NCBI GenBank assembly: GCA_937958985.1
Contig: CALGLV010000008.1
Span: 1 to 47,373 of the forward strand
Direction of reading: 5' to 3'
Length of the DNA: 47,373 bases
Origin: an uncultured Aquimarina sp.
Lineage (GTDB): Bacteria; Bacteroidota; Bacteroidia; Flavobacteriales; Flavobacteriaceae
Below the pieces are notes generated by a model. The model searched no databases, was not told where the DNA came from, and was given only the letters and a program-made list of their open reading frames with translations. Of the stretch, positions 28,717 through 37,751 are shown one piece after another. The number at the start of each line of letters is the position of its first letter. Within the stretch, counting starts at the first letter, position 1. Made by a program: the position numbers and the translations under genes.

Positions 28717-29298
28717 ATGAACAAGTTAATCAAAACAGGATTGTTAAGTGTAGCACTTTTAGCATCTTTAGTAGCAAATGCATCAAAAATTATTACTACA
28801 GCAAGTTCTAAAGGCAAAGTAGTATATATAGGTTTAACTAATATCTCTGAAGGCGAGGTTATATCAATTATAGATACGGATGGAGTTCGTTTATATTCTG
28901 AATCTTTAGATCAAAGTTTATCATTCAATAAAAAATTCGATTTCTCCACAACTCCTAATGGCATTTATTTTATAGAGACTAAAGAAGCTAAAGAAATCAC
29001 TGTTACTCCTGTAATAGTTAGTGAAGATAAGGTTGCTGTAGTTACCGAATCTAGCAAAAGATTTAGAGCTCCAAAAGTAAAAATTGATGGTGATATTGCT
29101 AGAGTATTGGTAAGAAATTTCAACGAATCACCTGTTAGCATTACTATTTATGACGCTGACGGAAATGTATTAAAAACAGAATCTAGCGAAAGTTTATTAA
29201 TATACAACGCTTATAATTTCACTAATTTAAAAGAAGGGACTTACACCGTTTCAGTATCTCAAGGAGATTACAATTTTACTGAAACAATAAAATTATAG
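28717..29298 (+). CDS. Small secreted beta-rich protein, unknown function
   Basis: 193 residues. A Sec signal peptide (MNKLIKTGLLSVALLASLVANAS, cleavage likely after about residue 22) is followed by two related beta-rich halves, each resembling the T9SS sorting-domain or DUF3244 pattern: SLSFNKKFDFSTTPNGIYFIE in the first and LIYNAYNFTNLKEGTYTVSVS in the second, with I-x-D-x-D-G turns (IIDTDGVRLY, IYDADGNVLK). It has no other domain. Paralogues with this layout are frequent and uncharacterised in Flavobacteriaceae. Its divergent AraC neighbour is a candidate regulator. Ends in a strong shared terminator. Confidence 0.75.
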   Translation: MNKLIKTGLLSVALLASLVANASKIITTASSKGKVVYIGLTNISEGEVISIIDTDGVRLYSESLDQSLSFNKKFDFSTTPNGIYFIETKEAKEITVTPVIVSEDKVAVVTESSKRFRAPKVKIDGDIARVLVRNFNESPVSITIYDADGNVLKTESSESLLIYNAYNFTNLKEGTYTVSVSQGDYNFTETIKL

Positions 29299-29323
29299 TT
29301 TATTTGATTTCCCCAAAATAAAA

Positions 29324-29350
29324 AAACCGCTCAATGAGCGGTTTTTTTTT
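29324..29350. terminator. Bidirectional intrinsic terminator
   Basis: CCGCTC-AAT-GAGCGG stem with an A-tract before and a T-run of ten after it. Serves the secreted protein gene on plus and metX on minus. Confidence 0.93.
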
Positions 29351-29377
29351 GTTTTCGGTGATCTATAAAGAATAGTA

Positions 29378-30352
29378 TTAAACTTCAAAAATCGGAAACA
29401 TAAAATCTTCTAGCTGATCGAACTCAATCAAAAAAGCATCATGGCCGTGAATAGATCTGATAACCTGATGATTTACAGGGTGATTAATTTCTCTAAGTTG
29501 CCTTACTGTTTCCTCATCTTCGCGCAATGTAAACAAGGTATCCGAATCTACAGAAACAATATGCACATCGGCAGTAACCGCATAAATAGCTTCTTTAAAG
29601 TTTCCATAATTACTAGATATATCAATAGAGCTTAAAATATAATTAAGCTGCTTATAAGCACTTAATTCAAAACGTTCTTGTAATTTTTTACCATGGTAAA
29701 GTAACCAGCTTTCAATGTTATAAATTCCTAAAGACTCATTTTTAGTTCTGTTAAACTTCATTGTAAATGAATCGGGTGTACGGTACATAAGCATTGCATG
29801 CATACGTGCGTCGTGTAAAGGATTTGATGAATTTAATAAAATTGCTTCCTGCACTTTAGCATTTGCTATTATCCAATCACTAGCCTTCCAATCGGTAGCC
29901 ACTAATATTAAGTGTTTAGCTAAGTTAGGTTTCAATACCGAAAGCTCCCATGCAATTCCGCCACCGAGTGATCCTCCAACATTAGCAAATAATTTAGTAA
30001 CGCCTAATTTTTTGAGTCCTAACGAAAATATTCTAGCGATATCTTTAGCTGTAAATATTTTGTAGTTATCAAATAAATTCTCCTCCAAACCATCATAACC
30101 ATTACCTGGTATATTAAAAGCAATTACCGTGTACGAATTAGTATCTATTGCTTTACCTTCTCCTACTAAGCTATTCCACCAACCATCGGCACCACTAACT
30201 TGCGAATTTCCGGTTAAAGCATGGGTTACCAATACTACCGGAGCCGAACCTATAGAGGGACCAAAAACTTGATACGATAAATTAACCTGAACAGTTTCTG
30301 CTGTAAAAGTGGTATAATTTTCAATAGTGATGTATGATAATGCTTCGTTCAA
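29378..30352 (-). CDS. metX: Homoserine O-acetyltransferase
   Basis: Alpha/beta-hydrolase-fold enzyme that acetylates homoserine in methionine synthesis. Motifs: VLVTHALTGNSQVSGADGWW near the N-terminus, the nucleophile elbow GGSLGGGIAWE, and the Asp (VSVDSDTLF) and His (HGHDAFLIEF) of the triad. The frame stays open as far as a GTG at 30448, but that extension lies in a SAM-I riboswitch and its residues match no family member. I therefore place the start at the TTG at 30350-30352 (324 residues), just before the conserved YITIENYTTF. There is no ATG in this stretch, so the exact start is uncertain. The riboswitch predicts repression by SAM. Confidence 0.85.
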   Translation of the reverse strand: MNEALSYITIENYTTFTAETVQVNLSYQVFGPSIGSAPVVLVTHALTGNSQVSGADGWWNSLVGEGKAIDTNSYTVIAFNIPGNGYDGLEENLFDNYKIFTAKDIARIFSLGLKKLGVTKLFANVGGSLGGGIAWELSVLKPNLAKHLILVATDWKASDWIIANAKVQEAILLNSSNPLHDARMHAMLMYRTPDSFTMKFNRTKNESLGIYNIESWLLYHGKKLQERFELSAYKQLNYILSSIDISSNYGNFKEAIYAVTADVHIVSVDSDTLFTLREDEETVRQLREINHPVNHQVIRSIHGHDAFLIEFDQLEDFMFPIFEV

Positions 30353-30408
30353 TCCTAACTTGTGTTTAATTATGAAGTTGTTACAAGTAAGACGATTAAA
30401 AAATCTAA

Positions 30409-30516
30409 TGTTATCTATCCATAATAATTTACAGGTAGAATTTAGCACCTTCTTTAATTTCTTAAAGGGTTGCTAAGGCATCAACGGGTCTAATCCCTAC
30501 TCCTTTCTTGATAACA
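30409..30516 (-). ncRNA. SAM-I riboswitch upstream of metX
   Basis: The minus strand shows the SAM-I core in order: TTATCAAGAAAGGAGTAGGG, ATTAGACCCGTTGATGCCTT, AGCAACCC, a variable hairpin, and GGTGCTAAATTCTACC. P1 closes with a perfect 7-bp pair TGTTATC (30510-30516) / GATAACA (30409-30415). There is no T-rich terminator after P1, and the metX start is about 57 bases downstream, so translation control or an unseen expression platform is more likely. Repression of metX by SAM is the family-wide expectation. Confidence 0.93.
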
Positions 30517-30541
30517 ACATAATGTAAATGAAACGTGAGTG

Positions 30542-30575
30542 CAAATATAGTTATTAATGTGTAATGAAAAAACAA
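30542..30575 (-). promoter_or_regulatory. metX promoter
   Basis: TATATTTG (30542-30549, minus) with TTG (30573-30575) 23 bases upstream. Transcription should start about 20 bases before the riboswitch P1 helix, giving a riboswitch-only leader. Confidence 0.75.
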
Positions 30576-30662
30576 AATAAAATTTAGCCTACAAAACAAT
30601 CTAATTTAGGTGTAGACTAAATCTTTAATTAAAAGTTTTGTGCTAGTTACGCTTCTATTAAT

Positions 30663-31958
30663 CTATACTTTGTCGATAATTTCTTTATTTCTAAAAGGCC
30701 TTACTATAAGCCTGGAAGCTTTATCAAAGTTTATATAGTTATACACCCAATTAAATAGAGTCACTATTTTATTTCTAAATCCTACTAAAAACAATAGGTG
30801 CACAAACATCCAAATAATCCAAGCAAAGAAACCTCCAAAACGAAGTTTACCAATATCTACCACTGCTTTGTTTCTGCCTATAGTTGCCATAGAACCTTTG
30901 TCGTTATAAACAAATGGAGTGGGTGCTTGCCCTTTATCAATCTTCATTAAATTTTGAGCCAATAGCTCCCCTTGCTGAATTGCAGGTTGCGCTACCATTG
31001 GGTGGCCTCTCTGATAATCGGTAGTTTTCATTAGTGCGGTATCGCCAATAGCAAAAATATCCTGATAGCCATATAACCTATTATACTCATTTACTTTATA
31101 ACGATTTGCTCTTGGAATAATACTCTCGGCTTTTATACCGTGAACTGGCGCACCTGTTACTCCTGCCGACCACACAAAAGTGGCTGTTGTAAATTCTAAA
31201 TCTGTATTGGTAGTTACCTTATTATTTTCATAATTGGTAACAATAGTATTTAAGTGTATGTTTACTCCTAATTTTTTCAAAAAAGCTTCGGATCGTTTAC
31301 TTGCCTTTTTACTCATAGGTGGCAATACTCGATCTGCTCCTTCTATTAAGTGAATTTCCATTTCCGAAAAATCCATATCTGGATAATCTCTTGGAAGCAC
31401 ACTAGCTCTTAACTCTGCAATCCCTCCTGCAAGTTCTACTCCCGTAGGCCCTGCACCAGCGATTACAAAATTTAATAATTCTTTTCTTTTAATTTCATCT
31501 TTAGTAATTACTGCCTGCTCAAGATTCTCTAGCATTAAACTTCTTAGATTTAAGGCTTGCGGCAAACTCTTCATGCGCATTGCATTTTTCTCGATCACCT
31601 TATTTCCGAAAAAATTAGTTTTAGCTCCTGTAGCAATTACCAAATAATCGTAGCCAATGGTACCAATATTAGTTTTTACTTCTTTTGTATTAGGCTCAAT
31701 TTGGTTAACCTCGGCCATTCTAAAAAAGGTGTTCTTTCCGCGCTTCACAATTTTACGTAAAGGATACGCTATTGACCCTGGCTCTAAGGATGCTATAGAT
31801 ACTTGATATAATAAAGGTTGAAATGTATGGTAATTTTGACGATCTAATAAAACGATCTGAAAGTTCTTGTAGGCCACTAATTTTTTAGCTATGGCAACAC
31901 CTGCAAAACCTCCTCCAATAATTACAACTCTTGGTAAATCTGTATCTGGAATATTCAT
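30663..31958 (-). CDS. Type II NADH:quinone oxidoreductase (NDH-2 family)
   Basis: 431 residues from the ATG at 31956-31958 (MNIPDTDLPRVV); a TTG three codons earlier is less likely. Two dinucleotide-binding motifs are present: FAD site VVIIGGGFAGVAIAKKL near residue 10 and NADH site FVIAGAGPTGVELAGG near residue 160. Other NDH-2 segments: NYHTFQPLLYQV, YQDIFAIGDTA and HPMVAQPAIQQGELLAQN. The C-terminal hydrophobic/amphipathic region (FFAWIIWMFVHLLFLVGFRNK) fits peripheral membrane attachment. Transfers electrons from NADH to the quinone pool without proton pumping. It is divergent from metK, with 366 bases between. Confidence 0.88.
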   Translation of the reverse strand: MNIPDTDLPRVVIIGGGFAGVAIAKKLVAYKNFQIVLLDRQNYHTFQPLLYQVSIASLEPGSIAYPLRKIVKRGKNTFFRMAEVNQIEPNTKEVKTNIGTIGYDYLVIATGAKTNFFGNKVIEKNAMRMKSLPQALNLRSLMLENLEQAVITKDEIKRKELLNFVIAGAGPTGVELAGGIAELRASVLPRDYPDMDFSEMEIHLIEGADRVLPPMSKKASKRSEAFLKKLGVNIHLNTIVTNYENNKVTTNTDLEFTTATFVWSAGVTGAPVHGIKAESIIPRANRYKVNEYNRLYGYQDIFAIGDTALMKTTDYQRGHPMVAQPAIQQGELLAQNLMKIDKGQAPTPFVYNDKGSMATIGRNKAVVDIGKLRFGGFFAWIIWMFVHLLFLVGFRNKIVTLFNWVYNYINFDKASRLIVRPFRNKEIIDKV

Positions 31959-32125
31959 AAAAAACAATCTATTTCAAGCCGCAAATATAACTATTCGAAC
32001 CGTTTTCAGCTAAATTAAAGCACACCATAAATACAATTCAGTAACGGTATAAATGCTTGAAAGGCACATTTAATTTTAAATTAAATATTTTCAACTTTTC
32101 CTATACAAATATTCTGTTAAGACTT

Positions 32126-32154
32126 TTGCTACATCAACTTAATGCGTAAATTTG
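32126..32154 (+). promoter_or_regulatory. metK promoter
   Basis: TTG (32126-32128) and TAAATTTG (32147-32154) with an 18-base spacer, a good Bacteroidota promoter. It predicts a leader of about 165 bases, which holds the SAM-II-like element. Confidence 0.75.
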
Positions 32155-32166
32155 CAATACAAATTC

Positions 32167-32269
32167 ATGGGATAGATTTGACTGATTGCAACCCATTATA
32201 ATTATATTACTTTATAGTGTTTATATAAATTCTATTTTAAGTAAATAATATAAAAAAAGCTAAAGCAGT
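32167..32269 (+). ncRNA. Probable SAM-II-type riboswitch with inserted hairpin, metK leader
   Basis: Sequence blocks match the SAM-II pseudoknot in order. P1 is ATGGG (32167-32171) / CCCAT (32192-32196). The loop GATTTGACTGATTGC (32175-32189) resembles the family's GATTTaac..TTGC. The 3' block GCTAAAGCAGT (32259-32269) matches GCTAAAnnGg. The pseudoknot helix can form as ACTG (32181-32184) with CAGT (32266-32269). The usual short linker is replaced by about 60 bases that fold into an 11-bp AT-rich stem with one bulge (near 32202-32249). Gene context (metK) supports SAM sensing. Assignment is by eye, without a covariance model. Confidence 0.7.
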
Positions 32270-32324
32270 GTAAACTTCTTTTGCGCGTTGCGTCTTATCT
32301 ACTTCCTTACTATAAAATTAAACT

Positions 32325-33578
32325 ATGTCGTATTTATTTACTTCTGAAAGTGTTTCAGAAGGACACCCAGACAAAATTGCAGATCAAATTAGTGATGCAC
32401 TTATCGACAATTTTTTAGCTTTTGATCCTGAATCAAAAGTAGCTTGCGAAACATTGGTAACCACTGGACAAGTGGTACTTGCTGGTGAAGTAAAATCTAG
32501 CACTTATTTAGATGTTCAAAAAATCGCCAGGGATACTATTAATAAAATAGGATACACTAAAGGTGAATATATGTTTGATGGAAGCTCTTGTGGAGTACTT
32601 TCAGCAATTCATGATCAAAGTGAAGATATAAACAGAGGTGTAGATAAAGCTACTAAAGAAGAGCAAGGCGCGGGTGACCAAGGTATGATGTTTGGTTACG
32701 CTACCAATGAAACCGAAAACTACATGCCTTTAGCTTTAGATCTTTCTCATAAATTACTTATTGAATTAGGTAATTTAAGAAGAGAAGCTGATGCGATTCC
32801 TTATTTAAGACCCGATGCCAAAGCGCAAGTAACCATTGAATACAGCGACGATAATGTACCTCAACGTATAGAAGCTATTGTAGTATCTACGCAACATGAT
32901 GATTTTGATGAAGATGAAATTATGCTGGCTAAAATCCGAAAGGATATTATTGAAATTTTGATTCCTCGTGTACAAGCAACTTTACCTAAAGAAATTGCAG
33001 CATTATTTAATAGTGATATTAAATACCATATAAATCCAACAGGGAAATTTGTAATTGGTGGCCCTCACGGAGATGCCGGACTTACAGGTAGAAAAATAAT
33101 TGTGGATACTTACGGAGGAAAAGGAGCCCATGGTGGTGGTGCTTTTTCAGGAAAAGACCCTAGTAAAGTAGACCGTTCCGCAGCATACGCTACAAGACAT
33201 ATTGCTAAAAACCTAGTTGCAGCAGGTGTAGCCGATGAAATTTTGGTGCAAGTTTCTTATGCTATTGGAGTTGTTGAACCTATGGGGATTTTTATTGATA
33301 CTTATGGCACCTCAAAATTAGACATCACCGATGGTGAAATTGCTAAAATTGTAACTAAAGTTTTCGATATGCGACCTGCTGCTATTGAGGAACGTTTAAA
33401 ATTACGTAATCCTATTTATAGTGAAAGTGCTGCATACGGACATATGGGACGTAAAAATGAGGTTGTTACCAAAACCTTTACCCAACCCGATGGAAATTCT
33501 ATAACAAGAGAAGTTGAACTGTTTACTTGGGAGAAATTAGATTACCAAGAAAAAGTAAAAACAGCATTTTCTTTGTAA
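32325..33578 (+). CDS. metK: S-adenosylmethionine synthetase
   Basis: 417 residues. Makes S-adenosylmethionine from ATP and methionine. Family motifs: [19 protein letters not shown] at the start, [12 protein letters not shown] near residue 115, [19 protein letters not shown], and [19 protein letters not shown] near 270. Full length. The leader carries a probable SAM-II riboswitch, which would give product feedback. Downstream is a strong terminator, so the gene is monocistronic. Confidence 0.97.
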   Translation: MSYLFTSESVSEGHPDKIADQISDALIDNFLAFDPESKVACETLVTTGQVVLAGEVKSSTYLDVQKIARDTINKIGYTKGEYMFDGSSCGVLSAIHDQSEDINRGVDKATKEEQGAGDQGMMFGYATNETENYMPLALDLSHKLLIELGNLRREADAIPYLRPDAKAQVTIEYSDDNVPQRIEAIVVSTQHDDFDEDEIMLAKIRKDIIEILIPRVQATLPKEIAALFNSDIKYHINPTGKFVIGGPHGDAGLTGRKIIVDTYGGKGAHGGGAFSGKDPSKVDRSAAYATRHIAKNLVAAGVADEILVQVSYAIGVVEPMGIFIDTYGTSKLDITDGEIAKIVTKVFDMRPAAIEERLKLRNPIYSESAAYGHMGRKNEVVTKTFTQPDGNSITREVELFTWEKLDYQEKVKTAFSL

Positions 33579-33601
33579 AAAGAAATAAGCATATTTATTA
33601 T

Positions 33602-33637
33602 AACGGGCTATTCTTTATGAGTAGCCCGTTTTCTTTT
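33602..33637 (+). terminator. metK terminator
   Basis: AACGGGCTA / TAGCCCGTT stem (9 bp, 11-base loop) followed by TTCTTTT on plus. Confidence 0.9.
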
Positions 33638-33743
33638 GCCGAAAGGTAGTACCCAGAAAGTCAAACTAATATTTTATTTTGTTTCTTTACAACTCGTTTT
33701 ATTCGTTTTCAAAATAAATATTGACTTTTACCACCCATCATTT

Positions 33744-35378
33744 ATGAAGCTTTTTATTTTATTTTATTCCCTAATAGCATTAGCTACATCGGCATTGGCA
33801 CAACAGCAAAAAGAATCAAAACCCAAATTGGTAATTGGTATTGTTGTAGACCAAATGCGTTACGACTATTTATCGCGCTTTTACAATAAGTTCGAAAATG
33901 AGGGCTTTAAACGTCTTATTAATGATGGTTTTGAATGCAAAAATCACCACTTTAATTACATGCCAACCTATACGGGTCCTGGACATGCTTCTATATTTAC
34001 AGGTACCACACCCAATAATCACGGAATTATAGGTAACAATTGGTTTGATAAATTTAATAATAAAATGATTTACTGCGCCAGTGATGAAACTGTAGAAACT
34101 TTAGGTACTCAAAGTCCAAAAGAAAAAATGTCACCTCACCGAATGTTAACTATGAGCTTTGCAGATGCGAATAGGTTACACACCCAATTTAAAGGAAAAA
34201 CAATAGGTGTTAGCCTTAAAGATCGTGGTGCTATTTTACCTGCAGGGCATTCCGCAAACAGAGCGTATTGGTTTAGAGGAAAAGAAGAAGGCCAATGGGT
34301 TTCGACTACTTACTACGGACCATCACTACCTAATTGGGTAATCAATTTTAATAAAAAAAAACCTGCTGAAAAATACTTAAAAACTTGGAACACTTTAAAA
34401 CCCATAAAAACCTATACTGAAAGTGGTGCAGATTTAAACACTTATGAACGAGGTTTTAAAGGAAAAAATACAGCTACATTCCCTTATGACTTAAAAAAAT
34501 TGAGTGTTGAAAACTCTGGATTTGATATTATAAAAGAATCGCCTTACGGAAATCAATTAGTAACCGATTTTGCATTAGCTGCCTTAAAAAATGAGTCGCT
34601 CGGAAAAGATGAACATACCGATGTGCTAACAATTAGCTACTCCTCTACCGATTATATTGGGCACAATTTCGGGGTGAATTCCGTTGAAATTGAAGACACT
34701 TATTTACGTTTAGATTTAGAATTAGCCAAGCTTTTAAAAGCTTTAGACAAAGAAGTTGGCAAAGGAGAATATACGGTGTTTTTAACAGCAGATCATGGTG
34801 CAGTACATGTGCCGCAATTTTTGAAGGATCATAAAATTCCCGCTTATTATTTTGATCAAAGCACCTTTGAAAATTCGATTAATACTTTTATAAAAAAAGA
34901 GTTTCTTACCGATAGTCTAATTAGTAATTTTTCTAATAATCAACTATTCTTAAATCATCAAACTATGAAAGCAAATAAGCTATCTGTCTCAAAAATCACA
35001 AAAAAAATACAGTATTTTATAAGCCAGCAACCGAGAATACAATACGTTTTTACTCGAAGTAATTTATTACAAAGAAGCAATAGTAATGTAATCGGAAAAT
35101 TAGTTGAAAATGGATTTCACCAAAGGCTAAGCGGAGATTTGGCCTACGTGCTTAGTCCTTCTACCATAGTATATCCAAAAACAGGTTCTACCCACGGAAG
35201 TCCTCAAGTGTATGATACACACATCCCTCTATTATTTTATGGAAAAGGAATTCAGAAAGGCTACACCTATAAAAAAACTAAAGTAGTCGATATTGCTCCT
35301 ACGGTTTCAGTAATACTTAAAATTGCTGCACCTAATGGATGTACAGGAAATATATTAGAGGAAGTTATTTTAAAATAA
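33744..35378 (+). CDS. pafA: Alkaline phosphatase, PafA family, secreted
   Basis: 544 residues from the ATG at 33744; upstream in-frame codons lack any family match, and this start gives a clear signal peptide (MKLFILFYSLIALATSALAQ). The active-site set known from Elizabethkingia PafA is complete and almost identically spaced: Zn ligands D36, D303, H307, D350, H351 and H484; nucleophile T77 in TYTGPGH; K159 and R161 (SLKDRG), the pair typical of monoesterase PafA enzymes. PafA releases phosphate from organic monoesters outside the cytoplasm and is a major flavobacterial phosphatase not strictly dependent on phosphate starvation. I see no Pho-box-like repeat. No T9SS tail. Confidence 0.93.
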   Translation: MKLFILFYSLIALATSALAQQQKESKPKLVIGIVVDQMRYDYLSRFYNKFENEGFKRLINDGFECKNHHFNYMPTYTGPGHASIFTGTTPNNHGIIGNNWFDKFNNKMIYCASDETVETLGTQSPKEKMSPHRMLTMSFADANRLHTQFKGKTIGVSLKDRGAILPAGHSANRAYWFRGKEEGQWVSTTYYGPSLPNWVINFNKKKPAEKYLKTWNTLKPIKTYTESGADLNTYERGFKGKNTATFPYDLKKLSVENSGFDIIKESPYGNQLVTDFALAALKNESLGKDEHTDVLTISYSSTDYIGHNFGVNSVEIEDTYLRLDLELAKLLKALDKEVGKGEYTVFLTADHGAVHVPQFLKDHKIPAYYFDQSTFENSINTFIKKEFLTDSLISNFSNNQLFLNHQTMKANKLSVSKITKKIQYFISQQPRIQYVFTRSNLLQRSNSNVIGKLVENGFHQRLSGDLAYVLSPSTIVYPKTGSTHGSPQVYDTHIPLLFYGKGIQKGYTYKKTKVVDIAPTVSVILKIAAPNGCTGNILEEVILK

Positions 35379-35498
35379 AGCCATTAAATAGTCCTTTTCA
35401 GTTACACAAAATATATTAGGCATTTCTTATCGAAAGGTCTCTATAAAATTCTATTACTAATAAAGTATTCAATCTTAAAAAATAACTTTAAAAGTTAG

Positions 35499-35506
35499 TA
35501 TTTTTG
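35499..35506 (+). promoter_or_regulatory. Possible cysS -7 element
   Basis: TATTTTTG matches TAnnTTTG, 25 bases before the start. No TTG at the expected distance. The 151-base gap between pafA and cysS has no clear terminator. Confidence 0.45.
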
Positions 35507-35530
35507 AGGAAAATCTATTGAAATAAAATT

Positions 35531-37021
35531 ATGGCATTAGTACCCTTGTACAAAGAGCAATCAATTTCTATTTATAATTCATTATCTGGAAGCAAAGAAA
35601 CATTTATCCCTATCGTTGATGATGCCATTGGCATGTATGTTTGTGGCCCTACAGTATATAGTCATGTACATTTGGGTAATTGCCGCACCTTTATTTCATT
35701 TGATCTTATTTTCAGATATTTAAAACACTTAGGGTTCAAAGTACGTTATGTAAGAAATATTACCGATGCGGGACATTTAGAAAATGATGCCGATGAAGGA
35801 GAAGACAAAATCACCAAAAAAGCGCGTTTAGAACAAATTGAACCTATGGAAGTAGTGCAACGCTACACGGTTGATTTTCATAATATTTTAAAGCAGTTTA
35901 ACAATCATCCACCGAGTATTGAACCTACCGCAACAGGGCATATTGTAGAACAGATTGAAATTATAAAAACGATTATTGAAAATGGTTTTGCCTATGAAGT
36001 TAATGGCTCTGTATATTTTGATGTTGCAAAATTTAATGAAACAAACGATTACGGAAAATTAAGCGGTCGTAATTTAGAAGATATGATTAACAACTCTCGT
36101 GAATTAGCGGGACAAAGTGAAAAGAAAAACCCTCAAGATTTCGCTTTATGGAAAAAAGCATCGCCCGAACATATTATGAGGTGGCCAAGCCCATGGAGTG
36201 ATGGTTTTCCTGGCTGGCATTTAGAGTGTACTGTTATGAGCTCTAAATATTTGGGAGAGCAGTTTGATATTCATGGTGGCGGAATGGATTTAAAATTCCC
36301 ACATCACGAATGTGAAATTGCCCAAGGAGAAGCAGCTTGCGGAAAAACACCTGTAAATTATTGGATGCATGCCAATATGCTAACGCTAAATGGTAAAAAA
36401 ATGTCTAAAAGTACAGGCAATACTATTTTACCACACGAAATATTTACTGGCGAAAATGCTATTTTAAACAAACCATTTAAACCTACAGTAGTTCGCTTTT
36501 TTATGCTTCAGGCGCATTACCGTAGTATTATGGATTTTTCTAATGATGCATTAGAAGCTTCTGAAAAAGGTTTCGTTAAATTAATGGAAGCCATCAAAAA
36601 ACTTAACAAACTCCCTACCTCAAAAGCTTCTAGTTTTGATATTAACACGTGGAAACAGCGCTGTTACGATGCCATGAATGACGATTTTAATAGTCCTATC
36701 CTAATTTCGCATTTGTTTGATGCTACTAAATATATCAATCAAATAAAAGAAGGAAGCGCTACTATTTCGTTAGTTGACTTAGAAACATTAAATACAACCA
36801 TAAAGGCATTTACTTTTGATGTTTTAGGATTATCCGACATTTCCGAAGAAGGAAATGATTTATCTGAAAAACTAGATGGTGTGGTAGAATTACTTATTGA
36901 GTTACGCAAAGAAGCTCGTGCTAATAAAGATTTTGCTTTAAGCGATAAAATTAGGGATGAATTGGCTGCAAAAGGCGTGCAAATTAAAGACGGAAAAGAA
37001 GGAACTGAATTTAGCTATTAA
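35531..37021 (+). CDS. cysS: Cysteinyl-tRNA synthetase
   Basis: 496 residues, class I synthetase. The HIGH motif is H47-L-G-N50, and KMSKS is at residues 290-294. Zinc-site residues include C38, C233 and the PHHECE segment (258-262). The insertion after KMSKS, residues 302-311, and the anticodon-binding C-terminal region ([24 protein letters not shown]) are normal for the family. Start is ATG. Ends before an unusual double hairpin. Confidence 0.97.
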   Translation: MALVPLYKEQSISIYNSLSGSKETFIPIVDDAIGMYVCGPTVYSHVHLGNCRTFISFDLIFRYLKHLGFKVRYVRNITDAGHLENDADEGEDKITKKARLEQIEPMEVVQRYTVDFHNILKQFNNHPPSIEPTATGHIVEQIEIIKTIIENGFAYEVNGSVYFDVAKFNETNDYGKLSGRNLEDMINNSRELAGQSEKKNPQDFALWKKASPEHIMRWPSPWSDGFPGWHLECTVMSSKYLGEQFDIHGGGMDLKFPHHECEIAQGEAACGKTPVNYWMHANMLTLNGKKMSKSTGNTILPHEIFTGENAILNKPFKPTVVRFFMLQAHYRSIMDFSNDALEASEKGFVKLMEAIKKLNKLPTSKASSFDINTWKQRCYDAMNDDFNSPILISHLFDATKYINQIKEGSATISLVDLETLNTTIKAFTFDVLGLSDISEEGNDLSEKLDGVVELLIELRKEARANKDFALSDKIRDELAAKGVQIKDGKEGTEFSY

Positions 37022-37050
37022 AAAGTCCTCAAAAATTATAATAAAATTTC

Positions 37051-37106
37051 AATGGGTTTAACTATAAATAGTTAAACCCATTTTTTGTGATACAAAAAAT
37101 GGGTTT
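37051..37106 (+). terminator. cysS terminator with two overlapping hairpins
   Basis: Hairpin A: AATGGGTTTAACTA (37051-37064) / TAGTTAAACCCATT (37069-37082), then a T-run. Hairpin B shares the middle strand: AAACCCATTTTTTGT (37074-37088) / ACAAAAAATGGGTTT (37092-37106), a perfect 15-bp stem with a 3-base loop. Only one can form at a time. A alone is a good terminator; B also reads as one on minus, though no minus gene ends here. Confidence 0.85.
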
Positions 37107-37281
37107 ACACATCTACAAATCCATGCTTTACACAAAACAACTTATTAAATATGGAAATATTAGCATTATATACAATACCAAGGGAACAATGTATAATTAA
37201 GCACGCCCTTAATCCAATTACATTTATATAATAATTAAAGAATTATAACAAAATAATTTTAACCATTTAAATAAAAATATT

Positions 37282-37641
37282 ATGAAGTTTATCACAAAAC
37301 AAATCCATGCTTTTTTAGATTACCCTGTAGCGCTTTCTCTTATAGCATTGCCTTTTCTCCTAAATTTAGGTACCTCAAATCCATTGGCTATTGGATTATC
37401 TGTGGCTACTGGTATTGCCGCTTTTTTACTAACCCTACTCACCGATCATCAATTAGGTGTTATTAAAATAATCCCCTATAAATCTCATTTAATTGTTGAC
37501 TTTATGGTAGCTATAGTGTTTTTAATTGCTCCTTTTATTTTTTCATTTGAAGGATTAGATGCTTACTATTACTGGGTAATTGGTGCTACTGTTCTTATAG
37601 TAGTAGGTTTGCATAAAGCAGAAGTAGAAATTGCTGATTAG
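37282..37641 (+). CDS. Small membrane protein, SPW-repeat-like, unknown function
   Basis: 119 residues with four hydrophobic segments (about 12-28, 35-52, 68-85, 93-110) in two pairs, each pair led by a polar/aromatic turn. The pattern is like the SPW-repeat or DoxX-like small membrane proteins, but I do not recognise a specific family. ATG start; leader lacks a clear promoter match. Monocistronic: a strong terminator follows, and cysS upstream is separated by its own terminator. Confidence 0.65.
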   Translation: MKFITKQIHAFLDYPVALSLIALPFLLNLGTSNPLAIGLSVATGIAAFLLTLLTDHQLGVIKIIPYKSHLIVDFMVAIVFLIAPFIFSFEGLDAYYYWVIGATVLIVVGLHKAEVEIAD

Positions 37642-37661
37642 TCAATAATCTTTATTTATAA

Positions 37662-37699
37662 ATAAAAACGATACTACTGTGCAGTAGTATCGTTTTTAT
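37662..37699. terminator. Intrinsic terminator
   Basis: Perfect 18-bp inverted repeat (ATAAAAACGATACTACTG and its complement) with a minimal loop, T-rich on the 3' side. Functions on plus; symmetric enough to act on minus too. Confidence 0.92.
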
Positions 37700-37751
37700 T
37701 TTTCTAAGAAATTAAATTAGTAAATTGCAATACTGAACAACTCACATAATA

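Noticed and set aside
30353..30448. N-terminal extension of metX to the GTG at 30448
   Set aside because: The DNA is the conserved 3' half of the SAM-I riboswitch and the peptide lacks any family similarity.
33636..33743. 36-codon upstream extension of pafA
   Set aside because: Overlaps the metK terminator and would precede the clear signal peptide that begins at 33744.
37662..37699. CRISPR-like or transposon inverted repeat after the small membrane protein gene
   Set aside because: Single perfect hairpin with A/T flanks, an ordinary intrinsic terminator; no direct repeats or arrays exist in the window.
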